From Mycobacterium sp. URHB0044 (GTDB taxonomy: Bacteria; Actinomycetota; Actinomycetes; Mycobacteriales; Mycobacteriaceae): a stretch of 64,000 nt of DNA. Where the stretch lies: assembly GCF_000620625.1 (NCBI RefSeq), contig NZ_JIAW01000001.1:682001-746000 (forward strand), in the 5' to 3' direction. The translations under genes were made by a program, and so were the position numbers. The notes beneath the pieces are model-generated. The model worked only from the letters and a program-made list of their open reading frames with translations. It had not been told where the DNA came from and searched no databases. Below, one piece after another: positions 9,841 through 18,461 of the stretch (position 1 is the stretch's first letter; each line of letters starts with the position of its first letter).

Positions 9841-11616
9841 TCATCCTCCGATCCCGTGGGCTTGCAACCACATTTCCAGCACACCGAGATGCCACAGGCG
9901 ATCACCCTGGCCGGCGAATCGTCGTTCGGGCTCGGCGAGCAGCGCGTCGACGTAGCCGGGATCGATCAGTCCGCGGGCCTTCGCCACGGGCGACCGCAGT
10001 ACGTCGACGACGTAATCGAGCACATCTCCGTCGAGGTGCGACACCGCAGGCACCGGAAAGTAACCCTTCGGACGGTCCACGACGTCCGATCCCACCAATG
10101 GCCGAGCGATGTCCTTGAGGATGCCCTTGCCGCCCTGAGCCAGTTTGAGTTCGGGAGGGGCTTGGGCGGCGAGCTCCACCAGTTCGTGGTCGAGGAAGGG
10201 CACTCGCGCCTCGAGTCCCCACGCCATGCTCGTGTTGTCCACGCGCTTGACCGGATCGTCGGGCATGAAACACGTCAGCTCCAACCGAAGCGCCGCGTCC
10301 AGAGCGGTTTCAGCACCGGGTTCTGCGCATGACCGCTCGATCAACTCGGTGCTGACGTCGTCGGCCACCCGGTGCTCCCCACCCAATGTGGCCAGCACGT
10401 CGGCGTGCGATGCGTCCCGGAACTCCCGACTGAACACGGCACCGGCCCGCTGGCGCCGCACGTTTCCCAGCGGCTGGTAGTACCCGTAGCCGGCGAACAC
10501 TTCGTCGGCGCCCTGCCCGCTCTGCACCACCTTGATGTGTTTGGCGACCTGCTCGGACAACAGATGGAAGGCGATCACGTCATGGCTGGCCATGGGCTCA
10601 CTCATGGCCAGCACCGTCGGCTCGAGGTTGTCGACGATGTCGCGGCTGGGGATCCGGATGCGGTGATGGGTAGTGCCGAAACGTCGGGCGATCAAGTCGG
10701 AGTAGAAGAACTCGTCCCCGTCGATTCCCGCGCTGTGCTCGAAGCCGATGCTGAACGTAGGAAGGCCGGTGGCGCCGGCCTCGCTCAACAGGGCGACGAT
10801 CAAACTGGAATCCAGTCCACCGGACAACAAGACACCGACCGGCACATCGGCGACCATGCGGCGTTCCACCGCGCGCTTGAGCGCTTCGAGCAATCGAACT
10901 TGCCACTCCACCGGTGACGGCGCCCGACCGGTGGGGCGATGAAATATGGGCCGCCAATAGATTTCGTCACGCGGCCGCCCGTCGGGCTCGATGGTGCGCA
11001 TGGTCGCCGGCGGCAGCTTGCGGACACCGTGCAGTAACGTCCGCGGTGCAGGCACTATCGAATGCCAGCTCAGATAGTGGTGCACTGCAACGGGATCCAG
11101 GGACGTATCGATACCGCCACCTTCGAGCAGGGCGGGCAGTGACGACGCGAAACGCACGCCGCCACCGACGTCCGCGACGTAGAGGGGTTTGATGCCGAGC
11201 CGGTCGCGGACCATGATCACCCGCCGCGAGAATCGGTCCAACAGAACGAAGGCGAACATGCCGACGAGGTGGTCGACGAGTCGTTCACCCCAGTGCCGGT
11301 AGGCCTTGATCACGACTTCGGTGTCCGACGTCGAGCGGAACTGGTGGCCAAGCGCCGTCAGTCGCTTGCGCAACTCATGGTGGTTGTAGATGCAGCCGTT
11401 GAAGACGATCACGCACCCGTCGTCGACCATCGGCTGAGCGCCGGTGTCACTGACGTCGATGATGGCCAGCCTGCGGTGGCCGAACGCGACGGGTCCGTCA
11501 TGCCAGAGGCCCTCACCGTCAGGTCCCCGCGATGCCATGGCCGCAGTCATCGCGACGGTCGCCGGCACGTCCGCCGTGCATCCGTCGAAGCGAATCTCAC
11601 CGCAGATACCGCACAT
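9841..11616 (-). CDS. asparagine-synthase-family amidotransferase, N-acetylglutaminylglutamine type
   Basis: A 591-aa class II glutamine amidotransferase. The N-terminal nucleophile Cys2 (MCGICGEIRFDG) opens a glutaminase domain (1-190) with RGPDGEG (30-36) and VFNGCIYNHHELR (71-83). The synthetase domain has the PP-loop SGGLDSS (265-271) and SGQGADEVFAGYGYY. The N-terminal wording is close to AsnO-like enzymes that amidate N-acetylglutaminylglutamine, a bacterial osmoprotectant, more so than to AsnB. Those genes normally sit beside an ATP-grasp/GNAT dipeptide synthetase. Here the next gene, 4 bp or less away, is a YbdK ligase, so the product may differ. Plain asparagine synthetase is the alternative. 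Confidence 0.85.
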   Translation of the reverse strand: MCGICGEIRFDGCTADVPATVAMTAAMASRGPDGEGLWHDGPVAFGHRRLAIIDVSDTGAQPMVDDGCVIVFNGCIYNHHELRKRLTALGHQFRSTSDTEVVIKAYRHWGERLVDHLVGMFAFVLLDRFSRRVIMVRDRLGIKPLYVADVGGGVRFASSLPALLEGGGIDTSLDPVAVHHYLSWHSIVPAPRTLLHGVRKLPPATMRTIEPDGRPRDEIYWRPIFHRPTGRAPSPVEWQVRLLEALKRAVERRMVADVPVGVLLSGGLDSSLIVALLSEAGATGLPTFSIGFEHSAGIDGDEFFYSDLIARRFGTTHHRIRIPSRDIVDNLEPTVLAMSEPMASHDVIAFHLLSEQVAKHIKVVQSGQGADEVFAGYGYYQPLGNVRRQRAGAVFSREFRDASHADVLATLGGEHRVADDVSTELIERSCAEPGAETALDAALRLELTCFMPDDPVKRVDNTSMAWGLEARVPFLDHELVELAAQAPPELKLAQGGKGILKDIARPLVGSDVVDRPKGYFPVPAVSHLDGDVLDYVVDVLRSPVAKARGLIDPGYVDALLAEPERRFAGQGDRLWHLGVLEMWLQAHGIGG

Positions 11617-11760
11617 TTCACGTCCTGAGGCCGCAAGCCGACACAGCTGGCCGAAGCGCCGGACTGGACTTCAGACCACGGCGGGATACCCGTCGACGGC
11701 GGCGTCAAACGCAGCTGAGCTAACGCGATTCGAGCGACTGTTCGGGGGTATCCGAACACC

Positions 11761-13221
11761 GTGGATCAATCGAAGGCACCGTTGTTGGACGCGTTGGCCG
11801 ACTATCACCGCAGCGAGCGCTACGGGTTCAGCCCGCCAGGGCACCGGCAGGGCCGCGGCACCGACGAGCGGGCGCTCGCCGTCCTCGGCAAAGACCCGTT
11901 CCGCGACGACGTGGTGGCCTCCGGCGGGCTCGACGACCGGTTGTCGCGGGGTGGTTACTTGTCGGACGCCGAGGACCTGATGGCCGAGGCCGTCGGCGCG
12001 GATTCGGCCTTCTTCTCCACCTGTGGCAGCTCGTTGTCGGTGAAGGCCGCGATGATGGCGGTGGCCGGTGGAGCCGAGGGCGGTCTGCTCGTCGGCAGGG
12101 ACAGTCACAAGTCGGTGGTTTCCGGCCTGGTGCTCGCAGGCGTGCAACCGCATTGGATAACGCCGCAGTGGGATGCGGAGCGGCACTTCTCCCATCCGCC
12201 GTCGCCGCAGCAGGTGCGCGAAACCTGGGAGAAGCATCCCGACGCCGCGGGCGCGTTGGTCGTCAGCCCCAGCCCGTACGGCACCTGTGCTGATCTGTCC
12301 GGCATCGTCGAGGTGTGCCACGAACGGGGGAAGCCGCTGATCGTCGACGAGGCCTGGGGTGCCCACCTGCCGTTCCACGACGATCTGCCGACGTGGGCGA
12401 TGGACGCTGGCGCCGACGTCTGTGTGGTCAGTGTGCACAAGATGGGTTCGGGCTTCGAGCAGGGTTCGGTCTTTCACCTCCAAGGTGACCTGGTCGACAG
12501 CGATCGGCTGGTCAAGTGCGCGGACTTCCTGATGACCACCAGCCCGAACGTGATGGTGTACGCAGCGTTGGATGCGTGGCGGCGCCAGATGGTCGAGCGG
12601 GGTACCGAGTTGCTCACGGCCGCACTGAAACTGGCGAATTCCACTCGCATGCGCATCAACCAGATACCGGACGTCAAGGTGCTGGAGGACGAGCTGCTCG
12701 GTGAGCAGGCTTCGCACGACCTCGATCACTTGCAGGTGTTGATCGACATCGCCGACACGGGCACGTCGGGGTATCAGGCCGTCGACTGGATCCGAGAACA
12801 CTGCCTGCTCGACGTCGGTGAAGGCGACCATCGGCGCATGGTGGCCAAGATGTCCTACGCCGACGACGCGCACACCGTCGACCGCCTGCTCAACGCCTTG
12901 ACGTCGTGGCGCGAGGCCGCGCGCGACTTTGACCCCCCGCCGCGAATCGACCTGCCGTCGCCGGAGGAGATCCAGTTGGAGACGGTGGTGCTTCCCCGCG
13001 ACGCGTTCTTCGGCCCGACGGAAATGGTGCCCGCCGAACAGGCAGCGGGCCGGGTGTCTGCCGAACTCATCACGCCCTATCCGCCAGGCATTCCGGCGGT
13101 GACACCGGGCGAACTACTCAACGACGCAGTGATCAACTACCTGCGCACCGGTGCGGACGCGGGGATGAATCTCCCGGATGCGTCAGATCAGCAGGTGCAC
13201 AAGTTCAGAGTCGTGGCCTAA
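11761..13221 (+). CDS. PLP-dependent Orn/Lys/Arg decarboxylase family protein
   Basis: A 486-aa fold-type I PLP enzyme of the basic amino acid decarboxylase family. It shows the N-terminal PPGHRQGRG, the PLP-contacting SHKSVVSGL (115-123), IVDEAWGAHLPF (D196 to the pyridine nitrogen, H202) and the Schiff-base lysine in SVHKMGSG (K227). A C-terminal decarboxylase domain ending TPYPPGIPAVTPGE is present. It is shorter than 700-aa enterobacterial LdcC/AdiA types because the N-terminal wing domain is missing, like the compact actinobacterial/Bacillus forms. The start is GTG at 11761. It is convergent with the nitrilase gene, the stops overlapping by 2 bp. Substrate (Lys, Orn or Arg) is undetermined. 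Confidence 0.85.
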   Translation: MDQSKAPLLDALADYHRSERYGFSPPGHRQGRGTDERALAVLGKDPFRDDVVASGGLDDRLSRGGYLSDAEDLMAEAVGADSAFFSTCGSSLSVKAAMMAVAGGAEGGLLVGRDSHKSVVSGLVLAGVQPHWITPQWDAERHFSHPPSPQQVRETWEKHPDAAGALVVSPSPYGTCADLSGIVEVCHERGKPLIVDEAWGAHLPFHDDLPTWAMDAGADVCVVSVHKMGSGFEQGSVFHLQGDLVDSDRLVKCADFLMTTSPNVMVYAALDAWRRQMVERGTELLTAALKLANSTRMRINQIPDVKVLEDELLGEQASHDLDHLQVLIDIADTGTSGYQAVDWIREHCLLDVGEGDHRRMVAKMSYADDAHTVDRLLNALTSWREAARDFDPPPRIDLPSPEEIQLETVVLPRDAFFGPTEMVPAEQAAGRVSAELITPYPPGIPAVTPGELLNDAVINYLRTGADAGMNLPDASDQQVHKFRVVA

Positions 13222-14120
13222 GGCTTTGGGCGCCAGGTCTGCGGCGTGATGCGGCCCTCGTAAACGGGCAGATCGATGGGCCGGTCGGTTTCGACGAACT
13301 GCGACCATGGCTTGGTCACCCCGGCTGTTCCGTGTTCGCGGGTGCGGCGAACCTCGTCGAGGTCGATGGTCGCGGCCAGCACCGTCGGTTCTGCGCCGAC
13401 GGCCGCCGCCAGGATGCGGCCCTGCGGATCCACCAGCAGGCTGCGACCCTGGCCACGAGGTGCCGCCGCGTTGACGCTGGCGACGAACACCTGGTTGACG
13501 ATCGCATTGGCTTGCGCGAGAACGACTTCCTGCACGCGGTCACCCGTCGGCGTCAGCACGACGTTCAGCAGAAGCTCGGCACCCATCCACGCCAGCTGGC
13601 GCGACACCTCCGGGAACCACGCGTCGTAGCACACCGTCAATCCGGCCGTACCGACGTCGCCGATCGCAACCGTGATGAACTCGGCCCCGGGTTCGCACGT
13701 CTCCACCGGGCGCCACGGGAAGACCTTGCGGTACTTCGCGGCCAGTTCACCGGCCGGAGAGAACACCACCATCGTGTTGTGGATGACTCCCGACGCCGTC
13801 CGTTCGAGGATGCTTCCCGGCACCAGCCAAAGGTCGAGCTCCGCGGCCAGGGCGGCGACGTCGCGGCACAACGGCCCGTCGAGCGGTTCGGCGTGACGCT
13901 CCGTGCTCACCGGATCCCACGGGTCCCATGACCCCTCTAGGTGATGCTCGGGGAAGACGAACATCTCGGTGTTCGGATACTGCCGCGCCAAGAGCCGGAC
14001 CTGCTCGGCGAACTCCGCCGCCGACGCGACGGCGTCGGACTGCACGAGCGCGAGCGACAGTTCTTTCGGCACGCGCTCGCGATACCCCCGCAGCGGTGGT
14101 GCAAACCCCGCTTCCGTCAA
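13218..14120 (-). CDS. carbon-nitrogen hydrolase (nitrilase superfamily)
   Basis: A 300-aa nitrilase-fold amidase with the full catalytic triad visible: Glu in FPEHHLEG (E58), Lys in KYRKVFPW (K132) and Cys in LTVCYDAWFPE (C164). It should hydrolyse an amide, nitrile or carbamoyl group in the cytoplasm. A TTG at 14120 overlaps the DUF732 stop (TTGA) and is taken as the start. A GTG at 14072 is an alternative that would remove 16 residues before the conserved LSLALVQSD strand. It lies tail to tail with the decarboxylase. An N-carbamoyl-polyamine amidase role would be attractive beside a decarboxylase but is only a guess. Confidence 0.85.
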   Translation of the reverse strand: MTEAGFAPPLRGYRERVPKELSLALVQSDAVASAAEFAEQVRLLARQYPNTEMFVFPEHHLEGSWDPWDPVSTERHAEPLDGPLCRDVAALAAELDLWLVPGSILERTASGVIHNTMVVFSPAGELAAKYRKVFPWRPVETCEPGAEFITVAIGDVGTAGLTVCYDAWFPEVSRQLAWMGAELLLNVVLTPTGDRVQEVVLAQANAIVNQVFVASVNAAAPRGQGRSLLVDPQGRILAAAVGAEPTVLAATIDLDEVRRTREHGTAGVTKPWSQFVETDRPIDLPVYEGRITPQTWRPKP

Positions 14121-14425
14121 GGTTGCGTTCCGGGAGCGCCGCTTGGCGGCAGCTTGTCCGGGCAGTAGGCCTGCAGTCCAAAGCCCACAATCTCTTCGGC
14201 CTGAATGTGCGTGTAGCCAATGGCTTCAAGGTGGTCTATCTGGGCGCCGAATTCGGGTGTTCCGTAGTTCTCGCAGGCGGTCAGTCCGTAGCCGATGAGT
14301 TTGTCGGGATCTCCGCCGACATTGCGTGACTTGAGGGCGGCGACGTACTGATCGTCTTGCGGGGTGGCGTTGGCGACGGGAGCGAGCGCGACGAGACCAG
14401 CGACGGCGATGACGAGAGCGCGCAT
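14117..14425 (-). CDS. small secreted DUF732 protein
   Basis: A 102-aa exported protein with a signal peptide (MRALVIAVAGLVALAPVANA, then cleavage) and one DUF732 domain, a mycobacterial family of unknown function. The mature part has DDQYVAALKSRNV, GYGLTACENY and GLQAYCPDK, with two cysteines likely to form the family disulphide. ATG at 14425 is chosen because it begins the signal peptide directly; a GTG at 14434 is also in frame. It overlaps the nitrilase start. The domain is one of the better genus-level clues to a mycobacterial host. Confidence 0.8.
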   Translation of the reverse strand: MRALVIAVAGLVALAPVANATPQDDQYVAALKSRNVGGDPDKLIGYGLTACENYGTPEFGAQIDHLEAIGYTHIQAEEIVGFGLQAYCPDKLPPSGAPGTQP

Positions 14426-14474
14426 GGTGATCACGATAGAACCCGGCGCAGCGCTCCCGTTGGATAATGAGCCG

Positions 14475-16202
14475 TCAGGCGAATCGCGCAGCGGTGAACC
14501 GCTTACCCGCCGTCACCACCTGGCGTCGGTTCATCGCACCTGCCAACGCGGGTATGCCGGCGATCAGGTCGTCGACGAAGACCCGCGCATGTTCGGGCTC
14601 CAACAGCGCATAGGCCGCGTGGGCCGCCTTGGCTGCCTGGCGCGCCTGCAGATACTGCGAGAAGTGCGCGTAGCCGGGCAGTACGAGCGATCCAATTTCC
14701 TTCTCGTAGTTGATTCCCCGTTGTCGCCAGCCCCTGCCGGTCACTACGTGCTGTTCGATGTAGCGCCGCAACATTGCCGTCAAGCAGTCCGACTTTTGAT
14801 CGATGTATGCCTGCTCCACCTCCAGCACGGCACCCACGACGCCCGCAGTGATCCGGGTGGTCGCGGCGAGCCGCGACGTCGGGTTGCCGGTGATCGCACC
14901 TTCTGTGACGGTGCACGCGATCTCCAGATCGAAGTTGGCTTGTGAGCCGGTTACCGTGATGTCCAGGTTCCGGCCATGTTCGTTGAAGTGGATGTCGATC
15001 GGCCCGTTGGCCGACGTCGTTTCCCGCCCGTTGAACTGGTCGTAATCCACGGTGACGGTCAGCGGGTTGTTCCCCACTGCCGGAAGGCCATTGATGGTCC
15101 AGCTCACCAGCGGATCGCGGTAACGTCTGATGTCCAGCTCCAGCCGCACGGCCGCGGTGACGTCGTAGACCGCCCACCAGTATTCGCGGTCGTCGATGCA
15201 GCACTCCGGAAGCGAGGTACTGCAAGCCGCGGAGTCCGACGCTTCGGGCCGAAAGCCACCTTCTTGTACCAGCGAGCGTTCCACCTCCGCCGATGTCCCG
15301 GTGATTCGAGCCCCGTAATCCTGGTCGATTGGGATCACGGTTGCGTTGTGCCGATTGGACCAATACGCCTGCACGTTGACATCATTGACCCACGCAGACT
15401 GCCACACTTGACCGCCTGAACCGTCCATGGACAATGCGATGTCGGCGATCTCGCCGCCAGTGGCATCGCTCTCGAGATCCGTGTGCCAGCCGTCGATTTC
15501 GGGATCGGTGATCATCTCCACGATCTCGTGCGCAATCGTCTGCATCATCGTCTCGACGTCTTCTACGGCGGGGTCGTAGTAACGGCACCAACCGGCCCAG
15601 TAGTTGTCGGTATCGAACGGAAAATCCCAGTCGTAGTCGTACTTGTGGGCTCCGTCGGCCCTCGTACACACGAACCCGGGCGGCATGCAGACGATGAAGG
15701 CGATCCGCGGTCCGTCGTCAGGGTCGCCGAACTCGCCGTCGTCGATCAAGTTGTCAACCATGTCGAGCACGGCGTCCTGCGCGTCATTCGCGCTCACGGC
15801 GCCGGGCGGTCCTGGCTCGATAACGACCTTCGCGTCACCGCCCCAAACCGGCGGCGTTGCAATGTAGTACTGGTCGAGCTGATCGAAGTAGTGGCTGTTC
15901 AGCATCGCCTGCGTCCGGGTTATGACCAGGTCGCGGCGAGCTACTCCGTCCGCCGTCAACCACCAGTTACCCCAAAATATCAGCCGCACCGGCGTGCTGA
16001 TGCCCCCGACAGGGCCACCGTGGTAGACGAATGGTGCCGCAAATGCGTTGTCACTGAACGTTAGAACCCGCTCGGTCGGATGCGCCCACACACCGCCGAA
16101 ACTCTCGTCGTCGTAGTGGTGGGTCATCGTAGGCAACAGCGCCTCGCCAATGTCGATGCCATTTCCAATCTTGACCGTGCTGATTGCGAACCGCGGATCC
16201 AT
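14475..16202 (-). CDS. EXORDIUM/phosphate-induced-protein-like protein with HExxE-TDP motif
   Basis: A 575-aa protein I cannot assign to a named bacterial enzyme. The N-terminal half (about 40-310) resembles EXORDIUM-like proteins. It has YHGGPV, STPVRLIFWGNWW, AHEIVEMITDPEIDGW (HExxE 225-229, TDP 232-234) and GGEIADIA (249-256), which together look like a zinc-binding, protease-like site. The middle (310-460) is Cys-containing and beta-rich. The C-terminus (470-575) is helical, with YAHFSQYLQARQAAKAAHAAYALLEPEHA. No signal peptide is visible at the chosen start. It stands alone, 50 bp downstream of the DUF732 start and in the same direction. Peptidase activity is speculation from the motif. 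Confidence 0.7.
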   Translation of the reverse strand: MDPRFAISTVKIGNGIDIGEALLPTMTHHYDDESFGGVWAHPTERVLTFSDNAFAAPFVYHGGPVGGISTPVRLIFWGNWWLTADGVARRDLVITRTQAMLNSHYFDQLDQYYIATPPVWGGDAKVVIEPGPPGAVSANDAQDAVLDMVDNLIDDGEFGDPDDGPRIAFIVCMPPGFVCTRADGAHKYDYDWDFPFDTDNYWAGWCRYYDPAVEDVETMMQTIAHEIVEMITDPEIDGWHTDLESDATGGEIADIALSMDGSGGQVWQSAWVNDVNVQAYWSNRHNATVIPIDQDYGARITGTSAEVERSLVQEGGFRPEASDSAACSTSLPECCIDDREYWWAVYDVTAAVRLELDIRRYRDPLVSWTINGLPAVGNNPLTVTVDYDQFNGRETTSANGPIDIHFNEHGRNLDITVTGSQANFDLEIACTVTEGAITGNPTSRLAATTRITAGVVGAVLEVEQAYIDQKSDCLTAMLRRYIEQHVVTGRGWRQRGINYEKEIGSLVLPGYAHFSQYLQARQAAKAAHAAYALLEPEHARVFVDDLIAGIPALAGAMNRRQVVTAGKRFTAARFA

Positions 16203-16316
16203 GGATGCCCCTTACCCCAGTGTGAACTGACGGGTGCAAGTATCAAACGGTCGACGTTCGGTGTGGTGAGTAGTGCGCTACTCGAGAATTGGGATCACCT
16301 CGGCCGACGAGCCACG

Positions 16317-17828
16317 CTAGTTTCCGTAAAGGCCTAGGGCCCGGGCCGTTTCTGTTGCTAGCTCGCCGCTGAGACCCGCAATCGGTGGGCCGCCGGGTTG
16401 ATGGATCACGTTCGCGAGGACAACCACGTAGGTGTCCGAGCCCGGGTCCATCCACAACGTCACGCCGGTGAAGCCGGTATGCCCGAAGCTGCCGATGGGA
16501 AAGATCATGCCGCGCGGTCTGGAGTGCGCCGTGTCGATGTCCCAGCCGAGGCCGCGTAGGTCTTGTCCCGGTATCGCCGGATAGTGCGGCGCGAGACGCG
16601 GATCAGATGTGTTGGGAGTCCGTTCGATGGCTGCCCGGTTGGCGTCGTTCGCTGCCCGGAGTTGTTCGGCGGTGTGTCCGGGCTGCTGGGGAGTCGTCAT
16701 CAACTCGACGGTGGATCGGGTCAACGGAAAGATGCTCGGCCGACCCGCGAGGCGGTCGAGAAGCGCCTGGGCGAACCGGCCGATGTCGTCGACCGTCGAG
16801 AACACACCGGCGCTGCCGGCCACTCCACCCATGCGGCGTGCCGTTGGGTCATGCACGGTACCGCGTAGTTGGTGGCCGTAGTCGGGGTTGAGGACCGGGG
16901 TGTCCTCGTCGCGCGCCGTCGGAGCGATCCGCGCCAGGAGTTCTGTGCTCCAGGCACCTGCCGGACACTGGCCTCCCCAGGGTGGGTACTGGCCGAGAGC
17001 GACCGCCGTACCCCGGATCTGGTGTGGACCACATGCCTTGGCCGCGGGCAGATAGCGCGAGTTCACCATGCCTAGCGGCGCGAAGACGTTGTCCGGTATG
17101 TAGTCGTCCAATGCCTCGCCGGTGATCTGCTCGATGATTGCGCCAATGAGAATGAAGTTGATGTCGGAGTAGTGGAAGAGTTCTCCGGGACCGAATACCA
17201 CCCACGCGGCGACGGCTCGGCGAATGCCCTCGGCCTTGTCGGCACCGTCGAGTCCCCACGGACCATCCAGGCTCAGGTCGCCCGCTATGCCGGATGTATG
17301 CGTGAGCAGCATGCGGAGGGTCACCCGAGCCCTTCGCGGGTCGTTCGTCGGGTTGAAGTCCGGAAGGTACGTCTGCACGGAATCGTCGATCCCAACCAAA
17401 CCCCGCTCGTACAGCTGCAGGAAGGCGGTGGTCGTCGCCACGCTCTTGGTCAACGAAGCCAGGTCGAACATCGTGTCCTCGGTCATCGGCTCAGCGGGTG
17501 CGGGCGAACCATTGAGTCCGGGTTCGCCGGCGAGCTTGCGCAAGCCGAACGCCTGCCGAAAGACGATCCTGCCAGCGTGCCCGATCTGAATTACCGCCCC
17601 GGGCAACCGACGTGCCGCGATCGCATCGGCCACGAGCCGAGAGACCGCCGCGAAGTCACCCTCGGGAGTCACCGCCGGCGCGGTCACCGCCGGCGCGGTG
17701 GCAGCAGGCGCGCTGCTGCTGCTTGACGGCGGGTGCGTCGCCCGTCCACACGAAGGGACCTCGGCTAGGGTGAACAGGAGCAGTCCAACCGCGGAGACGC
17801 GGGCGACGCGTGATCCGGACACCCTCAC
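16317..17828 (-). CDS. serine hydrolase, beta-lactamase/esterase (EstB) family, exported
   Basis: A 503-aa penicillin-binding-protein-like hydrolase. The catalytic SxxK is S125-L-T-K128 (FDLASLTKSVATT), the second motif is Y220-S-D (FHYSDINFILIG), and the third is GHTGFTGVTLW (about 460). A signal peptide ends at about residue 27 (EVPSCGRA), a weak lipobox, followed by a low-complexity Ser/Ala/Pro/Thr linker (34-55), so a cell-envelope lipoprotein is likely. Family members are esterases, D-aminopeptidases or beta-lactamase-like enzymes. The linker contains a perfect 15-bp tandem duplication apart from one base (17671-17700). It is monocistronic on the sequence evidence. Confidence 0.85.
   Translation of the reverse strand: MRVSGSRVARVSAVGLLLFTLAEVPSCGRATHPPSSSSSAPAATAPAVTAPAVTPEGDFAAVSRLVADAIAARRLPGAVIQIGHAGRIVFRQAFGLRKLAGEPGLNGSPAPAEPMTEDTMFDLASLTKSVATTTAFLQLYERGLVGIDDSVQTYLPDFNPTNDPRRARVTLRMLLTHTSGIAGDLSLDGPWGLDGADKAEGIRRAVAAWVVFGPGELFHYSDINFILIGAIIEQITGEALDDYIPDNVFAPLGMVNSRYLPAAKACGPHQIRGTAVALGQYPPWGGQCPAGAWSTELLARIAPTARDEDTPVLNPDYGHQLRGTVHDPTARRMGGVAGSAGVFSTVDDIGRFAQALLDRLAGRPSIFPLTRSTVELMTTPQQPGHTAEQLRAANDANRAAIERTPNTSDPRLAPHYPAIPGQDLRGLGWDIDTAHSRPRGMIFPIGSFGHTGFTGVTLWMDPGSDTYVVVLANVIHQPGGPPIAGLSGELATETARALGLYGN
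17671..17700. repeat. 15-bp tandem repeat in the serine hydrolase linker
   Basis: ACCGCCGGCGCGGTC is followed directly by ACCGCCGGCGCGGTG. On the minus strand it encodes a repeated Ala-Pro-Ala-Val-Thr unit in the export linker. It could change copy number by slippage without breaking the frame. Confidence 0.8.
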
Positions 17829-17894
17829 CAGACCGACGGTAGTTGGGCACCATGCGGAACGTCACCCGATCCCGGTGGTCCGTTTTACGGCGGG

Positions 17895-18287
17895 TCAACG
17901 CCGAGACACCGCGAGCGCGCCGGGGCCGGTGAAGACCAGCAACAGGAACACGAAGCAATACAGGACGGCAGGTTCGCCGTCGTTGACGATGGGCCAGAAG
18001 CCACCGGGCAGGTGCATCCAGAAGTAGGCGACCGCCATCATGCCGGAGGCGATGAATGCTGCCTGCCGGGTGAACAATCCGATGGCGATGAGGGTGCCGA
18101 GGATCAACTCGAGCGCGCCGGCCCACCACGCCGGCCACGCGCCGAGTGCGGCCGCTTGACCGTGCGGCCATCCGAATAGCGTTGCAGTTCCGTGCATCAC
18201 GAATAGCAGGGCGACCGCAATGCGGAAGACGGACAGGGCGATTGCCGAGCGGGAACTGATGCGCGCTTCGAGCGTGGCGGTAGTCAT
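17895..18287 (-). CDS. DoxX-family membrane protein
   Basis: A 130-aa integral membrane protein with four hydrophobic segments and the DoxX wording LSVFRIAVALLFVMHGTATLFGWPHG, WAGALELILGTLIAIGLFTR and GFWPIVNDGEPAVLYCFVFLLL. In mycobacteria DoxX relatives take part in redox-stress protection with SodA and SseA, but this family is large and mostly uncharacterised. It is divergent from the molybdenum aldehyde dehydrogenase operon. The 174-bp gap between them carries nested inverted repeats (18328-18369), so one regulator could govern both. Confidence 0.85.
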   Translation of the reverse strand: MTTATLEARISSRSAIALSVFRIAVALLFVMHGTATLFGWPHGQAAALGAWPAWWAGALELILGTLIAIGLFTRQAAFIASGMMAVAYFWMHLPGGFWPIVNDGEPAVLYCFVFLLLVFTGPGALAVSRR

Positions 18288-18327
18288 GCCCCGTTCGTAC
18301 CGCCCCGCTGCAGCCGTGTCAGCTCAC

Positions 18328-18369
18328 TCATAGGCGATTCATATGTGGCTACGTATGAGTTCCCTATGA
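18328..18369. promoter_or_regulatory. nested inverted repeats in a divergent promoter
   Basis: TCATAGG (18328) pairs with CCTATGA (18363-18369), and inside it TCATA (18339) pairs with TATGA (18354-18358). The whole lies between the divergent DoxX and PaoA-like genes. It is AT-rich against a GC-rich background. I read it as an operator for an unidentified regulator. Confidence 0.45.
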
Positions 18370-18461
18370 AGTCGGCGTCGTCCAGTCTGAACGATGTCAG
18401 CATCAGGTCTGGACGTCACCGATCCGGGTGACCGTCATCGCCGCGCAGGAGGGCCGTTTCG

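Noticed and set aside
11671..12873. 400-codon minus-strand frame inside the decarboxylase gene
   Set aside because: Antisense to a gene with intact PLP motifs; translation lacks domain signals.
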